DNA of 61,330 nt from CAYLJJ01 sp964384025 (GTDB lineage: Bacteria; Myxococcota_A; Bradymonadia; UBA7976; UBA1532). Positions 8,413 to 16,907 of the stretch are shown here, piece by piece. Location: assembly GCA_964384025.1 (NCBI GenBank), contig CAYLJJ010000027.1, positions 1-61,330 on the forward strand. The letters run 5' to 3'. Position 1 is the stretch's first letter. Each line of letters begins with the position of its first letter. A program made the position numbers and the translations under genes. The notes under the pieces were generated by a model. The model ran no database searches. It was not told the origin of the DNA and saw only the letters and a list, made by a program, of their open reading frames with translations.

Positions 8413-8631
8413 GGCTCAATATGCGTTTTAGGGCCGTGAAACCAAAGTTTCTATGAGCGAATGCAATTCTGCTTTTCCACGCTTTCTTGCATTATGAATG
8501 AACTCAAAAAAAGATATATAGTGAGATAGATATTTCTGAGAAATACCGCGATGAGGCCTGAGCCAACTTCTTATTGCCCAGCTATGCTATTTTCGCCTCT
8601 GAGAAGAAGACCATAAAACGCATATTGAGCC
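8413..8631. mobile_element. MITE-like element, 219 bp, with intact ends and target duplication
   Basis: Perfect 18-base terminal inverted repeats (GGCTCAATATGCGTTTTA at 8413-8430 and its complement at 8614-8631) bound a 219-base segment without a convincing gene. The same eight bases, TTAAATCT, stand directly outside both ends (8405-8412 and 8632-8639), as expected of a target duplication. This is the structure of a non-autonomous element moved in trans by a DDE transposase. Ends starting GG and an AT-rich 8-base duplication fit IS1595-like elements, but other families also make 8-base duplications, so I leave the family open. It sits right after the stop codon of the HD-GYP gene and about 80 bases upstream of the gyrA promoter. 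Confidence 0.85.
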
Positions 8632-8639
8632 TTAAATCT

Positions 8640-10112
8640 TTAGAGGGGGCAGCTCAGACCTGCTTTTCGTTGTCCTGTTCGCCAACGTCGAATAGCCAAA
8701 ACAAAAGCTTCTACACATCGAGGATCAAACTGAACCCCAGCATAGAGCTGTAGCTCCTTGAGGGCGATCCTATGCTCAAGAGCATCTCGATAGGCTCGGC
8801 AGCTTGTCATCGCGTCATAGGCATCAACCACAGCCATGATACGAGCCATAAGGGGAATCTCCTCTCCCTTGAGCCCCTTGGGATAGCCTGAACCATCGTA
8901 GTTTTCGTGGTGGGAGCTGACCCCCGCGAGGATGGGACCAAAGGTGGGGATCTGCTTAAGCAGCTCCTCGCCACACTGAGGATGCCTGCGAAAGCGAGAC
9001 AGCTCCTCTCCCACCAGAGCTGAGGGCTTATTGAGATCCTCAGAGCGCACCGTCAGCTTGCCGATGTCATGCAGTCGCCCTGACTGGTAGATAAGCTCGA
9101 TCTCCCTCTCTGAGAGCCCCATCTCCTGGGCGGTGATTTGGGCATACTCTGCGACCCTCTGGCTGTGACCTGCGGTGTAGGGGTCCTTTTCCTCAAGAGC
9201 CACCACCAGGGCCTCGATAGTGTGGCGAAAGCTGCGCTCCAGGGACTCAAAGAGCTGAGCGTTATGGACCGCGACAGCGGCACGATCAGCGATCACGGTC
9301 AGCAGCTTGCGATCCCCCTCATTGAAGCGTTGCTCTCCCTCTCTCAGCGCCAACAGCAGCCCCAGGCGCTCCCCTTTGGAGTTGAGGGGCGCCATGAGCA
9401 GGGCGCTGACCTCCTGGGTACGTTCAGTGTCTTGGAGGTAGCGAAAGGCGCGCCCCTCTGAGGCCTGGATCGCGCTCTCAAGGTTGAGGGCTTGGGGCTT
9501 AAGATCCTCCACTCTAAGCGGAGAGCCTCCCACCGAGGCTCCCAGCCACTCCAGGCCATCACGAGGAAAGAGAAGCAAGCAGGCCCGTTGAGCCTCAGTC
9601 TGTTGAGCGACGGTCTCGACGATGAGTTGGAGGGTGGGAGGCAGCTCTACAGCATCTCCCAGGTGGGCAGCCAAGCGATAAAGAGAGAGCGCAGCCTTAA
9701 GCTCGATGTTCTCTCTTTGCAGCCTCTGAGCCTGGAGCCCTTTCTCTACGGTGAGGACCACCTCCTCCATCTTGAAGGGCTTGATCACAGAACCAAAGGC
9801 CCCCTGCCGGATCGCCTTTGTGGCCCTATCCAGGGTGGCATAGCCTGTCATGATCAGGCAGATCACCTTAGGGAAACGCCGCTTGACCTGCTCTAACAGC
9901 TCCAAGCCATCCATGCTTGGCATCTGTAGATCACTGATCAGCATCTCCACCTGCTCTCGCTCCAGGAGCTGAAGCGCCTCAGCACCCCCAGAGGCGGTGA
10001 GGATCTGATGTCCCTCCATCAGGAGAAAATCGGAGAGGATCTCCAAGATGACCGCTTCATCATCCACCAGGAGGATACGCGCCGGGAGGGCCTTCTCCGC
10101 CTCGCTCTGCAT
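8640..10112 (-). CDS. Response regulator with REC, GAF and HD-GYP domains
   Basis: A 490-residue signalling protein that should hydrolyse cyclic di-GMP. Domains in order: receiver (about 12-125) with phosphoacceptor Asp61 in LISDLQMPSMDG and the conserved Lys in VIKPFK; GAF (about 145-290); HD-GYP (about 300-475) with HD in RLHDIGKL near 348 and an intact HHENYDGSGYPKG near 405. The key metal and GYP residues are present, so activity is likely. It is transcribed away from the sctV-like gene across a 99-base gap. No cognate kinase is adjacent. The MITE begins eight bases past its stop and could affect its transcript end. Confidence 0.92.
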   Translation of the reverse strand: MQSEAEKALPARILLVDDEAVILEILSDFLLMEGHQILTASGGAEALQLLEREQVEMLISDLQMPSMDGLELLEQVKRRFPKVICLIMTGYATLDRATKAIRQGAFGSVIKPFKMEEVVLTVEKGLQAQRLQRENIELKAALSLYRLAAHLGDAVELPPTLQLIVETVAQQTEAQRACLLLFPRDGLEWLGASVGGSPLRVEDLKPQALNLESAIQASEGRAFRYLQDTERTQEVSALLMAPLNSKGERLGLLLALREGEQRFNEGDRKLLTVIADRAAVAVHNAQLFESLERSFRHTIEALVVALEEKDPYTAGHSQRVAEYAQITAQEMGLSEREIELIYQSGRLHDIGKLTVRSEDLNKPSALVGEELSRFRRHPQCGEELLKQIPTFGPILAGVSSHHENYDGSGYPKGLKGEEIPLMARIMAVVDAYDAMTSCRAYRDALEHRIALKELQLYAGVQFDPRCVEAFVLAIRRWRTGQRKAGLSCPL

Positions 10113-10211
10113 GACTCCATTTGCTCCAGCTTATCGATGTCGGTGAATGTAGCATATTATCCTACAATAAAAGGGCTTGTGTAGAGTTGGGAGTTCTGAG
10201 CAACTGCCTTC

Positions 10212-12074
10212 ATGATTAAGCTTCCAGCCCCCAACGCCCTGGCGCTGCTGGTCCTGATGGCCATTGGCCTCCTTATCTTTCCTATCCCTGCGGAAGCGAT
10301 CGATCTCCTACTCAGCCTTCAGTTGGCTCTCTCGGTTCTCTTGCTCCTCTCGGTCCTAAATCACAGCAAGCCCTTGGAGTTGGGCGCGCTGCCCTCTTTT
10401 TTGCTGCTCAGCACGCTCTTTAGATTGGCGCTCAACCTCTCCACCACACGACTGATCCTGGGGCAGGGCTATGCAGGGCGCATGGTGGAGGCTTTTGGGC
10501 GCACGGTGATTGCCAACGACCTCTTGGTGGGCTTGGTGATCTTCATCATCTTGGTGTTGATTCAATATTTGGTGATCGCGAGAGGCGCAGAGCGAGTGGC
10601 TCAGGTGGCGGCGCGCTTCGCCTTAGACGCCATGCCGGGACAGCAGCTCGCCATCGACTCAGGCTTACGCAGCGGCTTACTGGACGCTGAGGGGGCTAGG
10701 GGCAAGCAAGCACAGCTACAGCGCAGCGCTCATCTCTATGGTGCCCTGGATGGGGCGATGAAGTTCGTCAAGGGAGACGCCATCGCGGGCCTGATCATCG
10801 TGGCGGTCAACGCCTTGGGGGGTCTCGCGGTGGGCTTGGGGCGTCAGGGGCTCTCAGCAGAGGAGGCTGCTCAGCTCTTCTTGAGCCTCACCATCGGCGA
10901 TGGGCTCTTGGCGCAGATCCCCGCCACCCTCAGCGCCTTAGCCGCAGCGCTCCTGGTCACTCGGATGGCTCAACCAGAGGCGCGGAGTTTGACCCAGGCT
11001 CTCCTAAGCGCTCTGGAGGAGAAGAAGCCTCTCTGGATGACCGCTGCTCTCTTCGCTGTCCTGGCCTTGCTGCCGGGTCTCCCAAGCTTCCCGCTGCTCC
11101 TGGGCGCTGGGCTCTTCAGCCTCGCCGCCCACCTCTGGAACCCCCCCAACTCCAAGGAGCAAGCCAGCAAGGGACCCAAGCTGCATCTCCGCCTTCACCC
11201 CAAGGCAGAGGCCGCGCTGCTGCCCAGCTCTGCCGCGCGGGTGGCTGAGGAGGCGCGGGGCTTCTTTATGAGGGAGCATCATCTGTGGCTCCCTCCTGTG
11301 CAGATCTCATTAGAGGAGCAGGGCTCGCTTCAGCCGGGGGCTTATCGCTTGGAGATTCAGGGAGTGCGTGTTGGGGAGGGTTTTCTCCCTCAAGGGCGGC
11401 GCTTTGTCTTAGGGGCGGTTGGAGAGTTGGAGGCTCGTGATCCGCGCTTGGGCCTCCTGGGCTGTTGGCAGAGGGAGGGGGTTGGTCTCCAGAGCGCTGA
11501 GTTTCTCAACGCGCATCTCCTCAGCCTTTGGTCTCATCAGGGCAAGCAGCTCCTGGGCATTCAAACCGTGGCTGATCTTCTCAGGCCCCTTGAGGAGCAG
11601 GCTCCCGCGCTGATGAGGGCGGTGATCCCTCGAGTCCTCAGCCTCCCACAGCTCGCTCAGCTCCTACGACAGCTGATGGCTGAATATCTACCTTTGCGGG
11701 ACCTGCGCCTCATTCTAGAGGCGTTGGCGGTCAAAGAGCCCTCTCAGAGCGCCTTAAGCGCTGCTCGTCTGGGCCTCACCGCCCAGCTCAGCCAGCGCTT
11801 GGCTCCTCAGGACCATCTGGAGTTGATCTTCCCCTCAACAGAGCTGGAGGAGCAGCTCAGGGCGGGCTCTCTGGGGCCAGACAGTCGAGATGATCTCTTT
11901 GATGGGATCCGTGAGCTTTGGGCAGCACACCCAACAGCAGCCCTTATGGTTCCTCCCGATCTGCGGCTGAGCTTTTACCAGCTCTTGAGCACAGAGTTTC
12001 CAGGAATCCCCGTGGTCAGCGCACAGGAGATCTACCCCGGAGTACAGCTGACCACCTTAGGGATCTTGGAGTGA
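10212..12074 (+). CDS. sctV: Type III secretion export-gate protein, SctV/FlhA family
   Basis: A 620-residue inner-membrane protein. The N-terminal half has about eight hydrophobic helices and the FHIPEP-type signature region: RGAERVAQVAARF, then DAMPGQQLAIDSGLRSG, then YGALDGAMKFVKGDAIAG. The GAER-VAARF form favours SctV of secretion systems over flagellar FlhA. The cytosolic half (from about 330) is shorter than usual (620 against roughly 680-700 residues) but ends in a helical and beta domain as in the nonameric ring. No other type III or flagellar gene is in the window, so the partners must be elsewhere or lost. Confidence 0.85.
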   Translation: MIKLPAPNALALLVLMAIGLLIFPIPAEAIDLLLSLQLALSVLLLLSVLNHSKPLELGALPSFLLLSTLFRLALNLSTTRLILGQGYAGRMVEAFGRTVIANDLLVGLVIFIILVLIQYLVIARGAERVAQVAARFALDAMPGQQLAIDSGLRSGLLDAEGARGKQAQLQRSAHLYGALDGAMKFVKGDAIAGLIIVAVNALGGLAVGLGRQGLSAEEAAQLFLSLTIGDGLLAQIPATLSALAAALLVTRMAQPEARSLTQALLSALEEKKPLWMTAALFAVLALLPGLPSFPLLLGAGLFSLAAHLWNPPNSKEQASKGPKLHLRLHPKAEAALLPSSAARVAEEARGFFMREHHLWLPPVQISLEEQGSLQPGAYRLEIQGVRVGEGFLPQGRRFVLGAVGELEARDPRLGLLGCWQREGVGLQSAEFLNAHLLSLWSHQGKQLLGIQTVADLLRPLEEQAPALMRAVIPRVLSLPQLAQLLRQLMAEYLPLRDLRLILEALAVKEPSQSALSAARLGLTAQLSQRLAPQDHLELIFPSTELEEQLRAGSLGPDSRDDLFDGIRELWAAHPTAALMVPPDLRLSFYQLLSTEFPGIPVVSAQEIYPGVQLTTLGILE

Positions 12075-12134
12075 GCGAAGCACAATGCAGAGCCCATGAT
12101 GCTATAAATTTAGGTCCAAGCTCAAAGAGGCGCG

Positions 12135-14567
12135 ATGATCTCCAAGACTGTCATCCAAAGGCTCGGTCGCTTGGCTCCCCTGAGAGAGGGAGCTGCGGAT
12201 CTCAGAGCCTATAGCCGAGATCTTTGGCCTCGGAGCCAACTCAACCGCCTGATGGGAGAGCCGCCCAGTCTCCCGGCCTGTGTTCTCTGGCCTAAGAGCC
12301 CTGAGCAGATAGCTCAGATCCTGCGCCTCTGTAACGCTGAGAGGATCTCGGTGCTCCCCTTTGGAGCGGGCAGTGGGGTCTGTGGTGGTGCCCGCCCCGA
12401 GCCTGGAGCGGTGGTCTTGGATCTCAAGCTGCTCAAGCGGATCCGCCGCCTTGAGCCTGAGCGCTTGGAGCTTGAAGCGGAGGCGGGGATCATGGGGATG
12501 CGCCTAGAGCGCAGCTTAGAGGCTCGCGGGCTCACTCTGGGGCATTTCCCCTCCAGCATCAGCTGCTCCACCCTGGGGGGCTGGATCGCAGGGCGCTCAG
12601 CGGGGCAGTGCAGCAGCCGCTATGGCAAGATCGAGGATATGGTCCTCGATCTGGAGTGGGTCACGGCGGAGGGAGAGATCTGTCGTACAACGCGCTCTGA
12701 GAACCTCCAGGGCTTGGACTGGAATCAGCTCCTCCTGGGCTCAGAGGGCACCCTTGGGATCGTCACCGCCGCCAGCCTAAGGCTGCAGCCTCAACCCCAG
12801 ACGCGCCGCTTTCAAGCCTGGATGATGCCGCAGATCTCCGACGGCTTAGCGGTGATGCGCAGGATCATGCAGGCGGGGCAGCGCCCCGCTGTGCTGAGGC
12901 TCTATGATCCCCTTGACACCTTGATGGTGGGCTCTGAAGGGCAGCGTACAGGGCGGTTCAAGGCGCTTATCAAGGCGCAACTCAAGGGAGGCTGGCTGCT
13001 CAATCAGCTTCTCAGTCGCCCAAAGCTCCTCAACCACCTCGCGGGTCGAGTCCCTCAGCGCTCTCTGCTGATCGCCATCTCTGAAGGCTGCTCAGAGGAG
13101 GTGGCGCGCTGTGGGACTCAGCTCCAAGAGCTGGCACAGCGTATGGGAGGAGAGGATCTGGGAGAGGCCCCCGCCCAAGCCTGGATGAAGCATCGCTATG
13201 ATGTCTCCTATAAGCAGAGCGCGCTCTATGAAGGGGGCGCCTTTGTAGATACCTTTGAGGTAGCGGGCACCTGGGCGCGCCTCCCTGCGCTCTATCGGGG
13301 GGTTAAGGAGGCGCTGGGAGATCAGGTGGCGGTGATGGCTCACTTTAGCCATGCCTATCCAGGGGGAAGCTCCATCTACTTTAGCCTCGCGGGCAGCGCG
13401 GCCCATCCCACGGCGATGCGCGAGCGCTATGATCGTGCTTGGCGGCGAGGGTTGGATGCGGTGATCACCCTGGGCGGGAGTATCGCTCACCATCACGGCG
13501 CGGGGATCTCGCGCGCTCAGCATATGGGGTTGGTCCACGGGGCGGGGCGTCAGGTCTTCTTCGCGCTTAAGCGCAGCCTTGATCCTCAGGGGATCTTAAA
13601 CCCCGGCAAGCTCTTCCTGGGGGCTGTGCCTGAGCGCCCAAAGTACAGCCCAAGTTCAGAGGGCTTCCTCTTGATTCAGAGCCCCGAACAGGCTGCAGAG
13701 GCCCTCAAAGCTGTCTCTGGGTTTAAGCTGGGGAGGGTGCCTGAGCCGGGGTGCTTGGTCCTGGATCTACGGGGGCTCTCGGGGCTACTCAGCTTTGATC
13801 CCCTCAGCCATGTGGCCAGGGTAGCCGCAGGGACATCTTGGGGGGCCTTAGAGCAGGCGCTCAGAGAGAAGGGAGCCACCCTGGGGCCGATCCCCCACTA
13901 CTTGGCTCCTCGTATGATCTTGGAGAGCTTCGCCGAGGATGATCGCCTGCGACCCTCTCCTCGCTATGGTCAGCTCAGCGACGCAGCCCTCTCGCTCTCA
14001 GCGATCCTAGCTGGAGGAGCACAGACACGGGCGAGCACCACCCCTCGTCGCGCTACAGGCCCCGATCTGGCCCGAGTCATCCTTGGCGCTCAGCACCGCG
14101 CGGGGCTCCTGGTCGAGCTGCACCTCCAAACCTGGCCCCTGGAGTCGCTGATCCCCTGGGGAGCGTACTTTCCAGACTGGGAGAGCGCTTTAGCGCGGGC
14201 ACTGGCTCCCTGGAGTGAAGCCCCCGCTTGGCTCCAGCTCTCCAAGACACCCAGGGGGATCAGGATGGCGGTCCTGAGTGGATCTCAGGGACCCCAGCGC
14301 CCCGAGCCGATCCCAGAATTTGAGGACCTCTTTGAGGAGCTGCTCTCAACACCTGATGAGAGCAGCCCCTCTTGGAGACGGCAGGATTATCTCCCGCTCT
14401 CTGAGCTGCCCCAGGCGATGAGATCTTGGCCTGAGGGGATCATCAGCGACCTCTCCCCGCGAGGGGGACAGATCTACACACCCTCAGCCCAGAGCAAACA
14501 GAGGGCTTGGACAGCGCGAGAGGCGCGGCTCTTCGCCGAGCTCGACGGAGCTGACGATGTTTCTTGA
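12135..14567 (+). CDS. AGPS-like FAD oxidase/synthase fused to a second FAD-binding domain
   Basis: An 810-residue flavoprotein of the VAO/PCMH family. Residues about 50-500 follow alkyldihydroxyacetonephosphate synthase: the FAD loop PFGAGSGVCGG, GHFPSSISCSTLGGWIAGRSAGQ, LLLGSEGTLGIVT, a Tyr in HAYPGGSSIYF matching the catalytic Tyr region, the triple-His GGSIAHHHGAG, and the C-terminal DPQGILNPGKL. AGPS swaps the acyl chain of acyl-DHAP for an alkyl chain to make ether lipids. Residues about 520-800 resemble the FAD-binding part of GlcE (RVAAGTSWGALEQAL...GLLVELHL), which suggests a GlcD-GlcE-like fusion. Both readings, ether-lipid synthase and 2-hydroxyacid dehydrogenase, remain open; the triple His favours AGPS. 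AGAGG precedes ATG. Confidence 0.75.
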   Translation: MISKTVIQRLGRLAPLREGAADLRAYSRDLWPRSQLNRLMGEPPSLPACVLWPKSPEQIAQILRLCNAERISVLPFGAGSGVCGGARPEPGAVVLDLKLLKRIRRLEPERLELEAEAGIMGMRLERSLEARGLTLGHFPSSISCSTLGGWIAGRSAGQCSSRYGKIEDMVLDLEWVTAEGEICRTTRSENLQGLDWNQLLLGSEGTLGIVTAASLRLQPQPQTRRFQAWMMPQISDGLAVMRRIMQAGQRPAVLRLYDPLDTLMVGSEGQRTGRFKALIKAQLKGGWLLNQLLSRPKLLNHLAGRVPQRSLLIAISEGCSEEVARCGTQLQELAQRMGGEDLGEAPAQAWMKHRYDVSYKQSALYEGGAFVDTFEVAGTWARLPALYRGVKEALGDQVAVMAHFSHAYPGGSSIYFSLAGSAAHPTAMRERYDRAWRRGLDAVITLGGSIAHHHGAGISRAQHMGLVHGAGRQVFFALKRSLDPQGILNPGKLFLGAVPERPKYSPSSEGFLLIQSPEQAAEALKAVSGFKLGRVPEPGCLVLDLRGLSGLLSFDPLSHVARVAAGTSWGALEQALREKGATLGPIPHYLAPRMILESFAEDDRLRPSPRYGQLSDAALSLSAILAGGAQTRASTTPRRATGPDLARVILGAQHRAGLLVELHLQTWPLESLIPWGAYFPDWESALARALAPWSEAPAWLQLSKTPRGIRMAVLSGSQGPQRPEPIPEFEDLFEELLSTPDESSPSWRRQDYLPLSELPQAMRSWPEGIISDLSPRGGQIYTPSAQSKQRAWTAREARLFAELDGADDVS

Positions 14568-15555
14568 GATCCACCGAGCACACCAACACAGCGTCGAGAC
14601 CTGCACCTTCTGCCCCAAGCTCTGCCACTGGGCCTGTCCGATGATGGGCGCTGAGGCGCGAGAGAGCCTCAGCCCCTGGGGACGGATGAACCTGCTGGAT
14701 GACATCAAACGGGGGCGCGCCCTGCCCAACAGAGAGAGCGCAGCCCTCTTGGAGCGCTGCTGCCTCTGTGGCCGCTGTGAACAGCTCTGTCTACATCAGA
14801 TCCCCATCCCAAAGATCAGCCGCGCGCTTCGAGGGGTTGCCCACAGCTTGGGGCTTCACTCTCCCGCCCTCTCCATCTGGGCTCGCCAATCTCCTAAGCC
14901 CAGCGCGCTCTTTCAGCGCCTCCCCCAAGGGCAGCCCCTCTCATTAATCCCAGGCTTCGCCGATCAAGCCGCCCTTGAGGCGGCGCTCAAGCTGCTGGAG
15001 GCGGTGGATCTTCAGCCGGGGCGCTCCTCAATCCTCCATGGGGGTCATCGCCTACGAGATCTAGGGCTTGAGGAGGAGTTTCAGCTTCACCGAGCCCAGG
15101 TGCAGGCTCAGCCGGGAGAGTTTGTCTGTCTGGAGCCTGGAGATCTAGAAGCCCTCAAACCCTATCTGGGGGCGCGGGTGCGACACCTCTCTGAGCTGCT
15201 CAACACCCTGCCTCTGCGCCCAGTAGAGGGGCAGGTCCTCTATCTGGACGATCCTCGCTTGGGGCGGGGCCTTGGCCTCTATGATCCACCTCGTCAGCTC
15301 CTGTTGGGCGCTGTGGAGGAGATCAAAGAGCCGCTCCTCAGTCGCGCAGAGGGGGGAGCGTTGGGGATCGAGGGGGGCTATCATATTCTAGCTCCAGAGG
15401 CCGCCTTGGAGATCGCCCGAGGGCGCGTACAATCTGAGTTGCCGGTGGTGGTGGTCGGCGCAGAGGGTGCTGCGCATCTACGCCGCGCGCTCCCCCAACA
15501 GAAGATCTATGATTGGTCGGTCCTCTTGGCTTCAGCTCTGGAGCGATCAGCATGA
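14557..15555 (+). CDS. Ferredoxin-type Fe-S protein, GlcF-like
   Basis: A 332-residue protein with two 4Fe-4S motifs near the N-terminus: CTFCPKLCHWACP (about 17-29) and CCLCGRCEQLC (about 68-78). This is the arrangement of GlcF-type electron-transfer subunits that work with FAD-linked dehydrogenases. The downstream part has one region with a CCG-domain-like fold pattern (FVCLEPGDLEAL) but lacks the repeated CCG cysteines usual in GlcF/HdrB proteins, so the heme- or cluster-binding end is reduced. It overlaps the preceding flavoprotein gene by 11 bases and the lipid kinase by four, so all three are likely made together and the first two probably interact. Confidence 0.75.
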   Translation: MFLEIHRAHQHSVETCTFCPKLCHWACPMMGAEARESLSPWGRMNLLDDIKRGRALPNRESAALLERCCLCGRCEQLCLHQIPIPKISRALRGVAHSLGLHSPALSIWARQSPKPSALFQRLPQGQPLSLIPGFADQAALEAALKLLEAVDLQPGRSSILHGGHRLRDLGLEEEFQLHRAQVQAQPGEFVCLEPGDLEALKPYLGARVRHLSELLNTLPLRPVEGQVLYLDDPRLGRGLGLYDPPRQLLLGAVEEIKEPLLSRAEGGALGIEGGYHILAPEAALEIARGRVQSELPVVVVGAEGAAHLRRALPQQKIYDWSVLLASALERSA

Positions 15556-16493
15556 AAAACTTTGTCCTGGTCAATCCTGCCAGTGGAGGGGGGCGCACAG
15601 GTCGGCGCTGGCCTGCGCTCTTAGCTCGCCTTCAGAGCCGCTTGGGCGTTGAGCTTGAGGTGGGCCTCACTGAGGCTCGAGGTGAAGCCAGCGGACGGGT
15701 TCGCGAAGCTCTTCGAGGGGGCGCAGAGCGGATCATCGCCTTGGGAGGAGATGGCACCTATAACGAGGTGGTTGAGGGTTTCTTTCAGGGAAGGGAGGCG
15801 ATCAATCCAGAGGCGGAGCTGGCTCTGATTCCTACCGGGACAGGCGGGGATCTCCGTCGCAGCTTGGGGCTCCCCAAGGATCCCCGCGCGGCCATCGATC
15901 TCATCGGCGTAGAGGTTCGTCGTGTCGATCTGGGCTGGCTGAGTTGCGCGGGTCTTAAGGAGGGGCGACACTTTATCAACATCCTCAGCTTTGGGCTCTC
16001 GGGGCGGGTCGTACAGGCGGTTAACCGAAGCACCAAGCTGCTGGGAGGCCGTCTGAGCTTCCTCAAGGGGATGGCCCAGGCGAGCTTGAGCTATCGCAGC
16101 CAATCGATGCGCCTAAGCTTAGAGGATGAGCAGCTTCAGGGTTGCTTCTATAACGTGATCTTGGCCAACGGTCGCTTCTTCGGTGGGGGGATGGAGATCG
16201 CCCCTCAGGCCAAGATGGAGGATGGTCTCTTCAATCTGATTCTCTTAGATGAGCTGAGCCCCTGGCAGGCCTTTAAGGAGCTGCCCAAGCTTTATCGAGG
16301 GGCGCATATGCAGCTCCCTCAAGTTAAGCAGCGCCTCATCAGGAGCCTGGAGGCGGAGAGCTTAGAAGCTGAGGAGCCCATCTTGATCGATATGGATGGA
16401 GAGCAGCCCGGATGCCTACCTCTAAGGGCTCAGATCTGCCCTGGTGCGATCAAATTGGGTTTTGGAAATCTTCCACACCCCACGCTACTCTAA
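15552..16493 (+). CDS. Lipid kinase of the diacylglycerol kinase family (YegS/DagK-like)
   Basis: A 313-residue kinase. Seen: N-terminal VNPASGGGRTGR, the catalytic GGDGTYNEVVEGF, the IPTGTGGDLRRSLG loop, and later LANGRFFGGGMEIAP and DGEQPG, all typical of YegS/DgkB-like enzymes. They phosphorylate diacylglycerol or related lipids using ATP. The start at 15552 forms an ATGA overlap with the preceding stop; an upstream in-frame start at 15513 is less likely. Its place behind an AGPS-like gene suggests a shared role in glycerolipid or ether-lipid handling, which is an inference. Confidence 0.88.
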   Translation: MKNFVLVNPASGGGRTGRRWPALLARLQSRLGVELEVGLTEARGEASGRVREALRGGAERIIALGGDGTYNEVVEGFFQGREAINPEAELALIPTGTGGDLRRSLGLPKDPRAAIDLIGVEVRRVDLGWLSCAGLKEGRHFINILSFGLSGRVVQAVNRSTKLLGGRLSFLKGMAQASLSYRSQSMRLSLEDEQLQGCFYNVILANGRFFGGGMEIAPQAKMEDGLFNLILLDELSPWQAFKELPKLYRGAHMQLPQVKQRLIRSLEAESLEAEEPILIDMDGEQPGCLPLRAQICPGAIKLGFGNLPHPTLL

Positions 16494-16907
16494 GCGGAGC
16501 AAGTGCTATCTCTTGATGAAAGCTGGAGGCTTACGAGCCTTCCACCTGTTGATGTTGAATAGACAACAGTCTGGACAGTTTTCATACACCCTTGAAATGA
16601 TCAGGCCCCCTCAGAACATTCCTGAAAGCACGACTCCAATTATTTCATAATGTTATATAGTTGCTCTATTGTCACTCTTAAAAAGTGTCTGGGCTATTGA
16701 ATAGAGATTCATCATCTGAATTTGCAAAAGTGTAGCTGTCCCTATACTCATTATTATTGCCATCTATACCGATGCTATCCTACTGCGAAGTCGATAGTTT
16801 GGACAGACAGTGGCTCTACTCGGCGGATGGTGGAATCCGGTGAGACACGGACCGGGCGTTTGCGGGTTGAAGATCACCTGAGACGCCGAGAGGGATGAAA
16901 CAGACTC
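16494..16907. other. Intergenic region, no gene seen
   Basis: This 414-base stretch becomes AT-rich around 16620-16760. I found no convincing coding frame, tRNA or strong promoter. A short frame, ATG 16895 to TGA 16924 (nine codons), overlaps the start of the next kinase and has GAGAGG in front of it; it might be a coupling leader, but this is weak. Confidence 0.4.
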
